Origin: Bifidobacterium ruminantium DSM 6489
GTDB taxonomy: Bacteria > Actinomycetota > Actinomycetes > Actinomycetales > Bifidobacteriaceae
Length of the DNA: 64,000 bases
Assembly (NCBI RefSeq): GCF_000770925.1
Contig: NZ_JDTK01000013.1
Coordinates: forward strand, 26,785-90,784
Direction: 5' to 3'
The position numbers were made by a program, and so were the translations under genes. The notes under the pieces were generated by a model. It was given only the letters and a program-made list of their open reading frames with translations. It did not search any database and was not told the DNA's origin. Shown here piece after piece: positions 25,834 to 35,219 of this stretch (position 1 is its first letter; the number at the start of each line of letters is the position of its first letter).

Positions 25834-28800
25834 ATGGCTACCGGCAGCAAACTCGTGATTGTGGAGTCCCCGACTAAAGCCAAGAAAATTGGCGGATATT
25901 TGGGCTCCGGATATACGGTTATGGCATCGGTCGGCCACATCCGCGACCTTGCGCAGCCCAGCCAGGTGCCGGCTGCCGACAAAGCCAAGTATGGCAAGTT
26001 CGGCGTGGACATCGAAGACGGTTTCAAGCCGTATTACATCGTGGACGGCAATAAGAAGAAAACCGTCTCCGAACTGAAAAGCGCGCTGAAGAAGGCCGAC
26101 ACCCTGTACCTCGCGACTGATGAGGATCGCGAGGGCGAGGCGATCGCATGGCACCTTGTGCAGACGCTGAAGCCGAAGGTGCCCGTCAAGCGCATGGTGT
26201 TCCACGAGATCACGCCGGAAGCGATCAAGGCTTCGTTGAACAACACGCGAGACGTCGACAGCGCCATGGTGGACGCGCAGGAGACCCGTCGAATCCTGGA
26301 TCGTCTGTACGGCTACGAGCTGTCGCCGGTGCTGTGGCGCAAGGTCGGTCCGGGACTGTCTGCAGGCCGTGTGCAGTCCGTGGCCACCCGTCTGATTGTG
26401 GAGCGTGAACGTGAGCGCATGGCGTTCGTGCATGCCCCCTATTGGGATGTCGCCGCCACGCTGGAAGCGCCCGACGCCGACGGCAACAATGTTGCGTTCG
26501 ATTCTCGTATGGTGTCGCTTGGCGGCCGCCGTTTGGCCGGTTCCAAGGATTTCGGCGACGATGGCAAGCTGACCGCGGCCGGCGTCAAAGACAACGTCGT
26601 GCAGCTGGACGAAACGCACGCGAATGCGATCGCGCGATCGCTGGAATATGCGACGTTCACCGTGGCTTCGATGGAGACCAAGCCGTATCGTCGCCGTCCG
26701 GTGCCGCCGTTCACCACGTCCACGTTGCAGCAGACGGCTGGCAATAGGCTCGGCATGAGCTCCCGGCAGACCATGCGCGCCGCGCAGGGGTTGTACGAGA
26801 ACGGTTTCATCACGTACATGCGTACCGATTCGGTGACGCTGTCGCAGGAGGCCATCGCGGCCGCGCGCGAGGCGGTCACCACGCATTTCGGCAAGCAGTA
26901 TCTGTCCGACGCGCCCAAGCAGTACGCCACGAAGACGGCTGGCGCCCAGGAGGCCCACGAATGCATCAGGCCGGCGGGCGCGCATTTCCGTGACCCGGCC
27001 GAAATCGCCAGCAAGGTGCCGGCGGACCAGCTCAAGCTGTACACGCTGATTTGGCAGCGCACGTTGGCCTGCCAGATGGCCGATGCGACGGGTTCCACCG
27101 CAACCGTGCGCCTGTCCGCGCCCACCGAATCCGACGGCGAGGCCATGTTCCAGGCGTCCGGCACCGTCATCGAATTCCCCGGCTTCATGAAGGCCACCGG
27201 CGAGGGCCGCCGTAGCGTTGCCGACGCGAAGAAGAGCGCGGCCGCAGCCGGAGTGAAGGTCGATTCGAAGGCTTCAAGGAAGAGCGATGACAACGTCTCG
27301 CTGCCGCCGATGCACCCCGGTGACGAGCTTGCCGCCGTGGACGTTGCCGCGGACGGGCATGAGACCCAGCCGCCGGCGCGCTACACCGAAGCGTCGCTCG
27401 TCAAAACGTTGGAACAGAAGGAAATCGGCCGTCCGTCCACGTATGCGAGCATCATCTCCACGATCATCGACCGCGGGTACGTGTACGAGCGTGGCCGTGC
27501 GCTGATCCCGTCCTGGCTGGCGTTCTCCGTCATCAAATTGCTGGAGACCAAGTTTCCGAAGTATGTGGATTACGAGTTCACCGCGGATATGGAGACCGGC
27601 CTCGATCGGATCGCAGGCGGCCATGAGACCGGCAAGGCGTGGCTGACCCGCTTTTACTTCGGTTCCGGCGATGGTGCGGCCCAGTCCGCCGACGAGGCGC
27701 ATGAGGGCCTGCAGCAGCAGGTGGCGCAGCTTGGCGAGATCGACGCGCGTGAGATCAACACGATTGAGATCGGCGATGGTCTGCACGTGCGTGTCGGCCG
27801 TTACGGCCCGTATCTTGAGGACGTGAAGCATCTGGATGCGGAAGGCAATCCGAAGCGCGCCTCGCTGCCGGATACGCTCGCTCCGGATGAGCTGACCGTC
27901 GAGGTCGGTCACGATCTGATCGAGAACCATTCCGGTGGCCCGCGCGAGCTGGGCAAGGACCCGGTGTCGGGCGGCACCATCGAGGTGCGCAACGGACGTT
28001 TCGGCCCGTACGTGGCGCTGGTCATGCCGGAATCGCAGGAAACCGCCGCTGCCGCGGATAAGGCGGACAAGACAGACAAAGCCGGCAAGACGAAGCGCGC
28101 CGGCAAGAAGGCCGCCGCCGACCGTCCGAAGATGGCATCGCTGTTCAAGACGATGAGCCCGGAATCGCTGACGCTGGAAGACGCGCTGAAACTGCTGAGC
28201 CTGCCGCGCGAAGTCGGCTCCTACGAGGAAGCGAACGCCGAAACCGGCGAAATGCAGACGGTTACGGTCATGGCCAACAATGGCCGTTACGGCCCGTACC
28301 TGACCAAAACCGGTGCCGACGGCAAGTCCGACACACGTTCGCTGGCTTCCGAAGACGAAATCTTCACCGTCGACTTGGAGAAGGCCAAGGAACTGTTCGC
28401 GCAGCCGAAGTACGGACGCGGTCGTGGACGTGGCGCGGCCAAGCCGCCGCTGCGCGACTTGGGCACCGATCCGGAAACCCAGAAGCACGTGACCATCAAG
28501 GACGGCTTCTACGGCGCGTACATCACCGACGGCGAGACAAACCGTACACTGCCGAAGCAATATGCTCCCGAATCGATCGAACCGGCCGAGGCGTTCCGCC
28601 TGCTGGCGGAGAAGCGCGCGCAGGGCCCGTCGAAGCGTCGTGGCCGCAAGACGGCTGCGAAGGGAGCCAAGAAGGGCGCTGCCAAAGGCGCGAAATCCGC
28701 GAAGAAAGTGAGCGCGACCGAACAGGCGCGTGCCGACCGCCGCGCCAAGGTGCGTGAACTGGCCGACAAGGGCTGGGCGAATACGCGTATAGCGAAGGAG

Positions 28801-28893
28801 ATCGGCTCCACCGCGTCCACCGTGAAGGCTGACGTCGACTGGCTGACCGCCAACGAAGGCTACGCGCGTCCTGAAGTCGTTCCCGCACGCTGA
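25834..28893 (+). CDS. topA: DNA topoisomerase I
   Basis: This is a 1019-residue type IA topoisomerase. The TOPRIM domain starts KLVIVESPTKAKKIGGYLG, with DEDREGEAIAWHL as the acidic motif. The catalytic tyrosine is in FITYMRTDS (about Tyr328). After the core, several Topo C-terminal repeats (GRYGPYL, GRFGPYVAL, NGRYGPYLTK, GFYGAYIT) are separated by Lys/Ala-rich linkers. The last about 55 residues form a predicted helix-turn-helix (KVRELADKGWANTRIAKEIG). AAGGAG at 25823-25828 favours ATG 25834 over the GTG two codons earlier. Confidence 0.96.
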   Translation: MATGSKLVIVESPTKAKKIGGYLGSGYTVMASVGHIRDLAQPSQVPAADKAKYGKFGVDIEDGFKPYYIVDGNKKKTVSELKSALKKADTLYLATDEDREGEAIAWHLVQTLKPKVPVKRMVFHEITPEAIKASLNNTRDVDSAMVDAQETRRILDRLYGYELSPVLWRKVGPGLSAGRVQSVATRLIVERERERMAFVHAPYWDVAATLEAPDADGNNVAFDSRMVSLGGRRLAGSKDFGDDGKLTAAGVKDNVVQLDETHANAIARSLEYATFTVASMETKPYRRRPVPPFTTSTLQQTAGNRLGMSSRQTMRAAQGLYENGFITYMRTDSVTLSQEAIAAAREAVTTHFGKQYLSDAPKQYATKTAGAQEAHECIRPAGAHFRDPAEIASKVPADQLKLYTLIWQRTLACQMADATGSTATVRLSAPTESDGEAMFQASGTVIEFPGFMKATGEGRRSVADAKKSAAAAGVKVDSKASRKSDDNVSLPPMHPGDELAAVDVAADGHETQPPARYTEASLVKTLEQKEIGRPSTYASIISTIIDRGYVYERGRALIPSWLAFSVIKLLETKFPKYVDYEFTADMETGLDRIAGGHETGKAWLTRFYFGSGDGAAQSADEAHEGLQQQVAQLGEIDAREINTIEIGDGLHVRVGRYGPYLEDVKHLDAEGNPKRASLPDTLAPDELTVEVGHDLIENHSGGPRELGKDPVSGGTIEVRNGRFGPYVALVMPESQETAAAADKADKTDKAGKTKRAGKKAAADRPKMASLFKTMSPESLTLEDALKLLSLPREVGSYEEANAETGEMQTVTVMANNGRYGPYLTKTGADGKSDTRSLASEDEIFTVDLEKAKELFAQPKYGRGRGRGAAKPPLRDLGTDPETQKHVTIKDGFYGAYITDGETNRTLPKQYAPESIEPAEAFRLLAEKRAQGPSKRRGRKTAAKGAKKGAAKGAKSAKKVSATEQARADRRAKVRELADKGWANTRIAKEIGSTASTVKADVDWLTANEGYARPEVVPAR

Positions 28894-29013
28894 CGTTACG
28901 CGGTGCGGAAACGTCGCACGATCTGATGTTCCGCAAGACAATCGGCATCGTACGACACCAAGCCGTGGGCCGAATGGCCGGGCACGGCAGGGGCGCACGG
29001 TACAGTGAAAGGC

Positions 29014-29667
29014 ATGCAGGGCACTTTTATCTCGTTTGAAGGCGTTGACGGCGTGGGCAAGACCACGCAGGTCGAACGGTTGCGCGCGTACGTTGAATCG
29101 CAGGGTCGCGAATGCGTGGTCACGCGCGAGCCGGGCGGTACCGCGCTGGGCGTGGCGATTCGCAGAATGCTGCTGCATGGCGTGGATACGGACAATGACG
29201 GCGATTGCGCCGACATCGCCCCACGTACGGAGGCGTTGCTGTTCGCCGCGGATCGCGCGCAGCACGTCGCGGAAGTGATTGCACCGGCCTTGCGGCGAGG
29301 CGCGGTGGTGATCACCGACCGCTATCTCGATTCGTCCCTCGCCTACCAAGCGGGCGGCCGTGAGCTGACACCCGCGGAGATCAGGAACCTCAGTATGTGG
29401 GCCACCGGTGGTCTGCTGCCGAAGCGCACGTACCTGCTTGACATGGATCCCACGCGGTCGCACGCGCGGCTGCAGCATGCCGAGGATCGTATGGAGGCGG
29501 CCGGCGACGAATTCCAGCGTCGCACGCGCGCCGCGTTCCTCGACCTGGCCCAAGCCGAGCCGGAACGCTTCCGTGTCATCGACGCCGGACCGTCCATCGA
29601 CGAGGTGTGGTCCCACATCAAAGCCGATTTCGACAACGTGACCGCTACTGACGGGGGTGTCGCATGA
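29014..29667 (+). CDS. tmk: Thymidylate kinase
   Basis: This 217-residue enzyme converts dTMP to dTDP. The P-loop [12 protein letters not shown] is at residues 7-18. The TMP-binding DR motif occurs in [13 protein letters not shown] near 103-115. [10 protein letters not shown] near residue 43 is the signature region. A GTG at 29005 is an alternative start three codons earlier; the ATG at 29014 directly precedes the conserved QGTFISFEG. The stop overlaps the holB start by 4 nt, as in many tmk-holB pairs. Confidence 0.94.
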   Translation: MQGTFISFEGVDGVGKTTQVERLRAYVESQGRECVVTREPGGTALGVAIRRMLLHGVDTDNDGDCADIAPRTEALLFAADRAQHVAEVIAPALRRGAVVITDRYLDSSLAYQAGGRELTPAEIRNLSMWATGGLLPKRTYLLDMDPTRSHARLQHAEDRMEAAGDEFQRRTRAAFLDLAQAEPERFRVIDAGPSIDEVWSHIKADFDNVTATDGGVA

Positions 29668-30812
29668 GCGTATGGGATTCCATAGTCAGCCAATCGCAGG
29701 TGGTCGAGCAGCTCAAAGCCGTTTCCAGCGGCGATCCGAAAGCCATCGCGCAATCGTGGCTGATCTGCGGCCCTCCCGGATCCGGACGGTCCAACGTGGC
29801 GCGCGCGTTCGCCGCCGCGCTTGAAAGCCTCGACCACGGACTGAACGACGAGCCGACCAAAACCACCGAACAGGTACTCGCCGGAACCCATCCCGACGTG
29901 ACCGTGCTGGCCACCAACAAGGTCACCATCGGCATCGACGAGGTCAGGGACATCATCGCCACATCCGAACAGATGCCCGGCACCGCGCCGTGGCGCATCA
30001 TCATCATCGAGGACGTGGACCGCATGTTGGAGCGCACCACCAACGTGCTGCTGAAGGAGATCGAGGAGCCGAGCGCGCATACCATCTGGCTGTTGTGCGC
30101 GCCGAGCGCCCAGGACGTGCTGCCGACCATCCGCTCGCGCACGCGCATCGTCAACCTTGCGGTGCCCACCAATCAGGCGGTTGCGAAATTCCTGGAATCG
30201 GAAGGATTCGAGCCGAAGATCGCCGCACGTGCGGCAAGGCTTTCGGAAGGGCACATCGGTATCGCGAACCTGTATGCCAAGAACGAACGTGTCATGACGG
30301 ACCGCGACGAGCTCATCGTCGGCGTGCTGGAGCTGCATCGCGCGTCCGACGCGGTGCTGCTGGCCGGCGATCTCATCGACAATGCGAAAGCCCAGGCCGA
30401 AGCGGAAGTCAACGTCAAAGCGGCCGCGGCCGAAGCCGATTTCCGTCGTGTCAACGGCCTCGACGCGAAGGACCGCATACCTCCAAAACTGCGCGGCGCG
30501 TACAATGCGATCGCCAAAAAAGACGAGCTCAAGCGGCGTGCCACGAGACTCACGCGCGACGTGCTCGACCGTGCGCTCAATTCCATCGCCAGCGTCTACC
30601 GCGACGTGGCGGTGCTGCAGAACAACGCCGAGGACGCGGTGGGACTCATCAACCTCGAAAACCGTTCCGCCATCACGGAATTGTCGGTACGGCTCGACCG
30701 TACGGGCGCCGTGCGCCGGCTGGAGGACATCGCCACCGCGCGCCGCAGGCTCAACGGCAACGGCAATCCGGTTTTGGTGTTCGAAGCGCTGTTCTGCGCG
30801 CTGATTCCGTGA
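29664..30812 (+). CDS. holB: DNA polymerase III subunit delta'
   Basis: This is a 382-residue clamp-loader subunit. [20 protein letters not shown] carries a P-loop variant. [20 protein letters not shown] and [20 protein letters not shown] match the AAA+ sensor region of delta'. The protein lacks the four zinc cysteines found in DnaX. It overlaps tmk by ATGA and converges on the LacI gene. With dnaX at 5.8 kb, two clamp-loader genes lie in this window. Confidence 0.92.
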   Translation: MSVWDSIVSQSQVVEQLKAVSSGDPKAIAQSWLICGPPGSGRSNVARAFAAALESLDHGLNDEPTKTTEQVLAGTHPDVTVLATNKVTIGIDEVRDIIATSEQMPGTAPWRIIIIEDVDRMLERTTNVLLKEIEEPSAHTIWLLCAPSAQDVLPTIRSRTRIVNLAVPTNQAVAKFLESEGFEPKIAARAARLSEGHIGIANLYAKNERVMTDRDELIVGVLELHRASDAVLLAGDLIDNAKAQAEAEVNVKAAAAEADFRRVNGLDAKDRIPPKLRGAYNAIAKKDELKRRATRLTRDVLDRALNSIASVYRDVAVLQNNAEDAVGLINLENRSAITELSVRLDRTGAVRRLEDIATARRRLNGNGNPVLVFEALFCALIP

Positions 30813-30854
30813 TTTTCGTAATTTCCAGTAATTACCGGCGATTCGATTCGCGAT

Positions 30855-31910
30855 TCACCGGCGGAACACCGAGGAATCCCGCACAATAAGCTGCGGGGCG
30901 AGCATGACGCGGGGCGCGCGCACGTTGCCGCCGGACGCATCAGTCGTCTCAGCCGCGCCTCCGGCAGGGCTGGAAGCCAGCAATTGCAGGCACTCCGACA
31001 CGATGCGTTCGAAGGGCGCGCGCATCGACGTCAATTGTGGCATGGTGGTGCGCGCGATGGGGGAGTCGTGGTAGCCGACCACCAGCACATCCTCCGGCAC
31101 GCGGATGCCCAGCGCGTCCAGCGCCACCATCACGCCGAACGCGATCGTGTCGTCGGCGCAGACCACGGCCTCCGGCTGCACGATCGGCCCGTTGAACAGC
31201 CGCATGGCGCAATCGAATCCGCGCTGCACCGTGCATGCGCCGAACCGGTTCCAATCCTCGTCCGTGGCGAGCCCGTACGTGCGCAGATGCGTGTGGAACA
31301 TGGTGAAGAGCTCCGCCGATTCGAAGGACAGCTCGTTGCCGGCCATATACGCGACGGATGCGATGCCCTGTTCGGTGAGATGCCGGACGACGGTCTCCAT
31401 CGCGACGTCTTCGTCGATGCCGACCATGGACACGTGCGGCGAGGTCTGCCGTCCGCCGATCTGCACGATCGGCAATGCGTCCGCGTGGCGACTCAGCGTT
31501 TCGGCATGGTCGGCTCCGGGCGCGGGCATCACGATCAGGCCGTCCACATGACGATCGATCAGCGATTCGATACGTTCCTTTTGCGCTTCCTGCGTGGCGC
31601 CGATACCCAGTAGAAGCTGTTGTGATTCCACGTCGATGGTCGGCTCGATCGTGTCGAGCAGTTGCGCGGCGAACGCGTCCGTGGCGCTGGGAATGACCAA
31701 TCCGATGGTTTTGGTCACATCGCTGCGCAGCGCGCTGGCCGCGTAATTGACGGAGTAGCCGAGTTGCTTGGCGGCTTCGCGCACGCGCCGCGCGATGTCG
31801 TCGTCTTTGCTTCGTTTGCCGGATAGCACGCGGGAGACGGTGGCGATGGATACGTTGGCCATCGCCGCGACATTGGTTATGGAGCTGCCGCCGTCGGCTT
31901 TGCCTGCCAT
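30855..31910 (-). CDS. LacI-family transcriptional regulator
   Basis: This is a 351-residue sugar-type regulator. The N-terminal helix-turn-helix NVAAMANVSIATVSRVLSGK is at residues about 12-31, with the hinge KQLGYSVNYAASALRS after it. A periplasmic-binding-protein-like effector domain fills the rest. The ATG at 31910 is taken; the GTG at 31916 has AGGAAGG closer and is possible. It lies on the same strand as ptsH, about 140 nt beyond its stop, with two copies of GGGAACCCGGAATC and a hairpin between. It may control itself or the pts genes through LacI-type sites near ptsI. Confidence 0.9.
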   Translation of the reverse strand: MAGKADGGSSITNVAAMANVSIATVSRVLSGKRSKDDDIARRVREAAKQLGYSVNYAASALRSDVTKTIGLVIPSATDAFAAQLLDTIEPTIDVESQQLLLGIGATQEAQKERIESLIDRHVDGLIVMPAPGADHAETLSRHADALPIVQIGGRQTSPHVSMVGIDEDVAMETVVRHLTEQGIASVAYMAGNELSFESAELFTMFHTHLRTYGLATDEDWNRFGACTVQRGFDCAMRLFNGPIVQPEAVVCADDTIAFGVMVALDALGIRVPEDVLVVGYHDSPIARTTMPQLTSMRAPFERIVSECLQLLASSPAGGAAETTDASGGNVRAPRVMLAPQLIVRDSSVFRR

Positions 31911-31932
31911 GCGCACCGTACCTTCCTGAAGT

Positions 31933-31966
31933 GGGAACCCGGAATCAGAAGCGGGAACCCGGAATC
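31933..31966 (-). repeat. 20-nt-spaced direct repeat upstream of the LacI gene
   Basis: GGGAACCCGGAATC occurs at 31933-31946 and again at 31953-31966, 23 nt before the LacI start. The spacing of two helical turns suggests a protein-binding site; this is inferred. Confidence 0.5.
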
Positions 31967-31989
31967 GAAAGACCCATCAAGAATAGAAC

Positions 31990-32016
31990 GACCGCCCGTC
32001 GAATCGGCGGGCGGTC
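31990..32016 (-). terminator. Hairpin downstream of ptsH
   Basis: GACCGCCCG (31990-31998) pairs perfectly with CGGGCGGTC (32008-32016), 31 nt after the ptsH stop. On the minus strand it is followed by GTTCTATTCTT, a weak U-tract. Confidence 0.65.
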
Positions 32017-32047
32017 TCAAAACCTTGGAATGTCGGCGACGGAAGCG

Positions 32048-32308
32048 TCACTCGGCGTTGACGAGGATGTTGGCCAGGCTGTCGGCCACGGCCTCGGCGT
32101 TGTCGCCTTCGACGTTGATGACCACGGTGTCGCCCTGCTTGATGCCCAGGCCCATGATGGACAGGATGGAGCCGGCTGGGACGGCATTGCCGCCTTCCTT
32201 GGCGATGGTCACGGTCTGGCCGGAAGCGGTGACGGCCTGAGCGAACATTGCGGCCGGACGGGCGTGGATGCCGACCGGATCGTTGATGACGAGATTGCGG
32301 ACTGCCAT
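32048..32308 (-). CDS. ptsH: Phosphocarrier protein HPr
   Basis: This 86-residue protein carries phosphate from enzyme I to sugar-specific EIIA. The active-site histidine is His15 in VGIHARPAAMF. The regulatory-serine position is occupied by Ser47 in PAGSILSIMGL, so HPr kinase-type control is not excluded. AAGGAG six bases before the ATG at 32308 supports this start over a TTG five codons upstream. The gene is divergent from ptsI with a 340-nt shared control region. Confidence 0.96.
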   Translation of the reverse strand: MAVRNLVINDPVGIHARPAAMFAQAVTASGQTVTIAKEGGNAVPAGSILSIMGLGIKQGDTVVINVEGDNAEAVADSLANILVNAE

Positions 32309-32648
32309 GATGGACTCCTTCAATGGTTGGTGTTTGATTGCGTTTACGCTAGGTATTTTCGATATTTACACGTCGATGCGTATCGATTTTTGCGTATCGA
32401 TTGCATTTGCGCGGCGACGGCCGGCATCTGCTTTTCTTAATGCTTAGTGTAACACATTTCGCTCGACACAGAAAACGTTTACCGGTTTTGTTTTGCGGAA
32501 ATTTTGTGTATACTGATTGCAGGCTGAAAACGATTTACCGGCGAAGACGGTGGGGATTGTTGCAGTAACTTATGCGCATGGCAGGTGTAATCCTGCAATC
32601 GTTTGCGTACCCAATATTTTTTCCAAGGAAACAGGAAAGGGAGTTCCC
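32309..32648. promoter_or_regulatory. ptsH-ptsI divergent control region
   Basis: There is no gene here. For ptsI, a probable -10 TATACT with an extended TGTG sits at 32509-32514, with a -35-like TTTTGT 17 nt upstream. Two similar elements flank it: GAAAACGTTTACCGG (32471-32485) and GAAAACGATTTACCGG (32526-32541). Both fit the LacI-family/cre pattern with a central CG. A second repeat, GCGTATCGATT, occurs at 32378-32388 and 32392-32402, on the ptsH side. Confidence 0.65.
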
Positions 32649-34298
32649 ATGAACATCAAGGGTGTTGGTATCGGTCGTGGCGTCGCAGTCGGCCCGGTCA
32701 TTCGTATGGCCGCCCCGCTTCCGGAGCCGTCGGACGCGCCGCGTGCGGAAGGCGTCTCCGCGGAAAGCGAAATCGCCCGCGTCGAGAAGTCGCTCGCCCT
32801 CGTCAACGCCGACCTGAACCGTCGCGCCGAAGAGGCCGCCAACGGAGACGAAGGCGCCAAGCAGGCCGCCCCGATCCTGCAGGCCATCGCCATGTTCGCA
32901 TCCGACCCGTCCCTCGCGCAGTCCATCAAGGACCTCATCAACCAGGGCAAAACCGCCGAACGCGCCGTGCTGGAAGGCTTCGCCGCTGTCGAGGACATGT
33001 TCCGCGCCATCGGCGGATACCAGGCCGAACGCGCCGCCGACCTGCACGACGTCGGCCAGCGTGTGATCGCTGACCTCATGGGCGCCCCGGCACCGGGCCT
33101 GCCGACCAGCGAAACCCCGTTCGTGCTCGTGGCCGAAGACCTGTCCCCGGCCGACACCGCCGCGCTCGACATGTCCAAGACCCTGGCCATCGTCACCTCC
33201 CAGGGCGGCCCAACGTCCCACACCGCCATCCTGGCGCGCGCACGTGGCATCGTGGCGGTCGTTTCCGCCGCCGAAGCCGAAGATCTCCAGAACGGCACCA
33301 ACGTCATCGTCAATGCAGCCAAGGGCGAGATCACGGTCGATCCGACCGAAGAGGAGATCGCAGCCGCTGAAGCTGCCAAGTCCCGCGCCGCCGCAGCCAA
33401 GGAGCTGCGCGGCAAGCCGGGCTCCACCAAGGACGGACACCTGATTCCGCTGCTCGCCAACGTCGGCAAGCCGTCCGACGCCGCGAAGGCGCTGGAATAC
33501 GGCGCCGAAGGCGTGGGCCTGTTCCGCACCGAATTCCTGTTCATCGGCAACTCCGAGCCGCCGACCGTCGAAGAGCAGACCAAGGCCTACACCGAACTGC
33601 TCAGCCAGTTCCCGGGCAAGAAGGTCGTGATCCGCATGCTCGACGCCGGCGCCGACAAGCCTCTGCCGTTCCTCACCCCGGAGGACGAACCGAATCCGGC
33701 CCTCGGCCTGCGTGGTCTGCGCACCCTGCGCGCCCACATGGACGTGCTCGAAGGCCAGCTCAAGGCGCTCGCCGCCGCGGATGCTGCCACCGACGCCAAC
33801 CTGTGGGTCATGGCCCCGATGGTGGCCGACCAGCATGAGGCCGACTACTTCGTCAAGCTCGGCAAGAGCTTCGGCCTGAAGTTCGTGGGCGCGATGGCCG
33901 AAGTGCCGTCGATCGCCCTCATGGCGGACAAGGTGGCCGACGTGGCCGACTTCGTGTCCATCGGCACCAACGACCTGACCCAGTACACGCTCGCCGCCGA
34001 CCGTACCCTCGGTTCCGTGGCCAACTATCAGACCGCCTGGCATCCGGCGGTGCTGCGCGCCATCAAGATGATCTGCGACGCGGGCAACGCCAAGGGCATG
34101 CCGGTGGGCGTGTGCGGCGAGGCCGCGGCCGATCCGGATCTGGCCGTCGTGCTGGCCGGCCTCGGCGTCAACTCCCTGTCCATGACCCCGGTCGCGCTGG
34201 ACGACGTCCGCGCGGCCCTCGCCGAAGTCACCTTCGAAGAGGCCAAGGCCAAGGCGGCCGCCGCCCTCAACGGCGACTTCTACAAGCCGGCCGAGTGA
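32649..34298 (+). CDS. ptsI: PTS enzyme I (phosphoenolpyruvate-protein phosphotransferase)
   Basis: This 549-residue general PTS enzyme takes phosphate from PEP and passes it to HPr. The phospho-histidine is His191 in SQGGPTSHTAILARARG. The PEP-binding barrel includes GLFRTEFLFIGN near 287 and IGTNDLTQYTLAADR near 437-451. VGVCGEAAADP is near 484. GGAAAGGGAG precedes the ATG at 32649, and the open frame 44 codons upstream crosses the promoter. Together with ptsH it supplies energy for sugar PTS transporters encoded elsewhere. Confidence 0.96.
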   Translation: MNIKGVGIGRGVAVGPVIRMAAPLPEPSDAPRAEGVSAESEIARVEKSLALVNADLNRRAEEAANGDEGAKQAAPILQAIAMFASDPSLAQSIKDLINQGKTAERAVLEGFAAVEDMFRAIGGYQAERAADLHDVGQRVIADLMGAPAPGLPTSETPFVLVAEDLSPADTAALDMSKTLAIVTSQGGPTSHTAILARARGIVAVVSAAEAEDLQNGTNVIVNAAKGEITVDPTEEEIAAAEAAKSRAAAAKELRGKPGSTKDGHLIPLLANVGKPSDAAKALEYGAEGVGLFRTEFLFIGNSEPPTVEEQTKAYTELLSQFPGKKVVIRMLDAGADKPLPFLTPEDEPNPALGLRGLRTLRAHMDVLEGQLKALAAADAATDANLWVMAPMVADQHEADYFVKLGKSFGLKFVGAMAEVPSIALMADKVADVADFVSIGTNDLTQYTLAADRTLGSVANYQTAWHPAVLRAIKMICDAGNAKGMPVGVCGEAAADPDLAVVLAGLGVNSLSMTPVALDDVRAALAEVTFEEAKAKAAAALNGDFYKPAE

Positions 34299-34430
34299 TT
34301 CCCCTTCTTTCCTTCACTCGGCTGTGTCTGGGCTTTGCGGCTGCGATTCCCGCGGCCGCAGGGTTTCGACACATGTATCTGTGCCTATGAGAACGATGTC
34401 TCCAAGGTTCTGATAGGCCCTGTTTCCCGG

Positions 34431-34477
34431 AAACGACCCCGTTTCGTGCGATTGCCGCACGGATGGGGTCGTTTTCG
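34431..34477 (+). terminator. Terminator hairpin between ptsI and the PEBP gene
   Basis: AAACGACCCC (34431-34440) pairs with GGGGTCGTTT (34465-34474). An inner CGTGCG/CGCACG stem extends it, and it ends in TTTTCGG. The 130 nt between ptsI and this hairpin hold nothing recognisable. Confidence 0.75.
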
Positions 34478-34542
34478 GTTGCAGGCTTTCGGTTTCCGGC
34501 GAATCGGACGCGTTGTACATTGGTATGCGCGATACTGGAGAT

Positions 34543-35100
34543 ATGAAGATTTCCGCAGATTTCACCGTCATTCCCGCCGCGTTCGCCAAGGCGGCGCCGC
34601 CTGAGAATCGCATCGACGGCACTCCGATCGTTTCCTTCCCCTTCTACATCGACGAGCTTGACCCTGCCGTGCAGTTCCTGCATTGGGAATTCGTCGATCC
34701 CGATTCCATTCCGGTATGCGGCTTCCAATGGAACCATTGGGCGCTCGCCAACCTGCCCGTGGACGCGCTGATGTACGATTTCAACGATTCCCACGCATTG
34801 GCGATTCCAGCCGATTTCTCCCGCACGGTTTCCGCGATGATTCCCGAAACGGTGCAGGGTCGCACTTCCGCCGCGTCGCCGCTGCTCAAGGGACGCAGCA
34901 CTGACCCGGCCGTCACCATGCGCTATAACGGGCCGTGCCCGCCTGACAAGGACCACGACTACTATCTGCACGTATGGGGCACCACGGCTCCGCTTGCCGG
35001 ACTCAACCAGGGCTTCTGGCTCAACGAGATGGAGCGCGCGCTGCGCACCTCCGGCACCATCGCGGACCAGGGCGGCGTCTTCCTGACCGGCAAGGCCTGA
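34543..35100 (+). CDS. PEBP-family (YbhB/YbcL-like) protein
   Basis: This is a 185-residue phosphatidylethanolamine-binding-protein-like protein. The ligand-site motif GPCPPDKDHDYYLHVW (about 128-143) corresponds to the bacterial GP-P-x-GxHxY signature, slightly varied. FVDPDSIPVCGFQWNHW near 48-64 is the other conserved part. There is no signal peptide, so it is cytosolic. The ATG at 34543 follows a TGGAG, and an in-frame ATG lies 30 nt upstream. In bacteria the cellular role of these proteins is mostly unknown. Confidence 0.82.
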   Translation: MKISADFTVIPAAFAKAAPPENRIDGTPIVSFPFYIDELDPAVQFLHWEFVDPDSIPVCGFQWNHWALANLPVDALMYDFNDSHALAIPADFSRTVSAMIPETVQGRTSAASPLLKGRSTDPAVTMRYNGPCPPDKDHDYYLHVWGTTAPLAGLNQGFWLNEMERALRTSGTIADQGGVFLTGKA

Positions 35101-35219
35101 TCGCAGCCGGCCTTGCAAAACCGGTATCGCACGTGTGCCGCATATCGCCGTGCGAACCGCATGAAACACACGTATAGGCAACACCTATCAGCAACACCAT
35201 CGAAAGGAATTGCAAACAC

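Noticed and set aside
27274..29616. 780-residue open frame antisense to topA
   Set aside because: It is the complement shadow of a well-supported gene in G+C-rich DNA and has no recognisable domain or start site. Similar long shadows oppose leuA, ptsI, pepD, fhs, gltX and murA.
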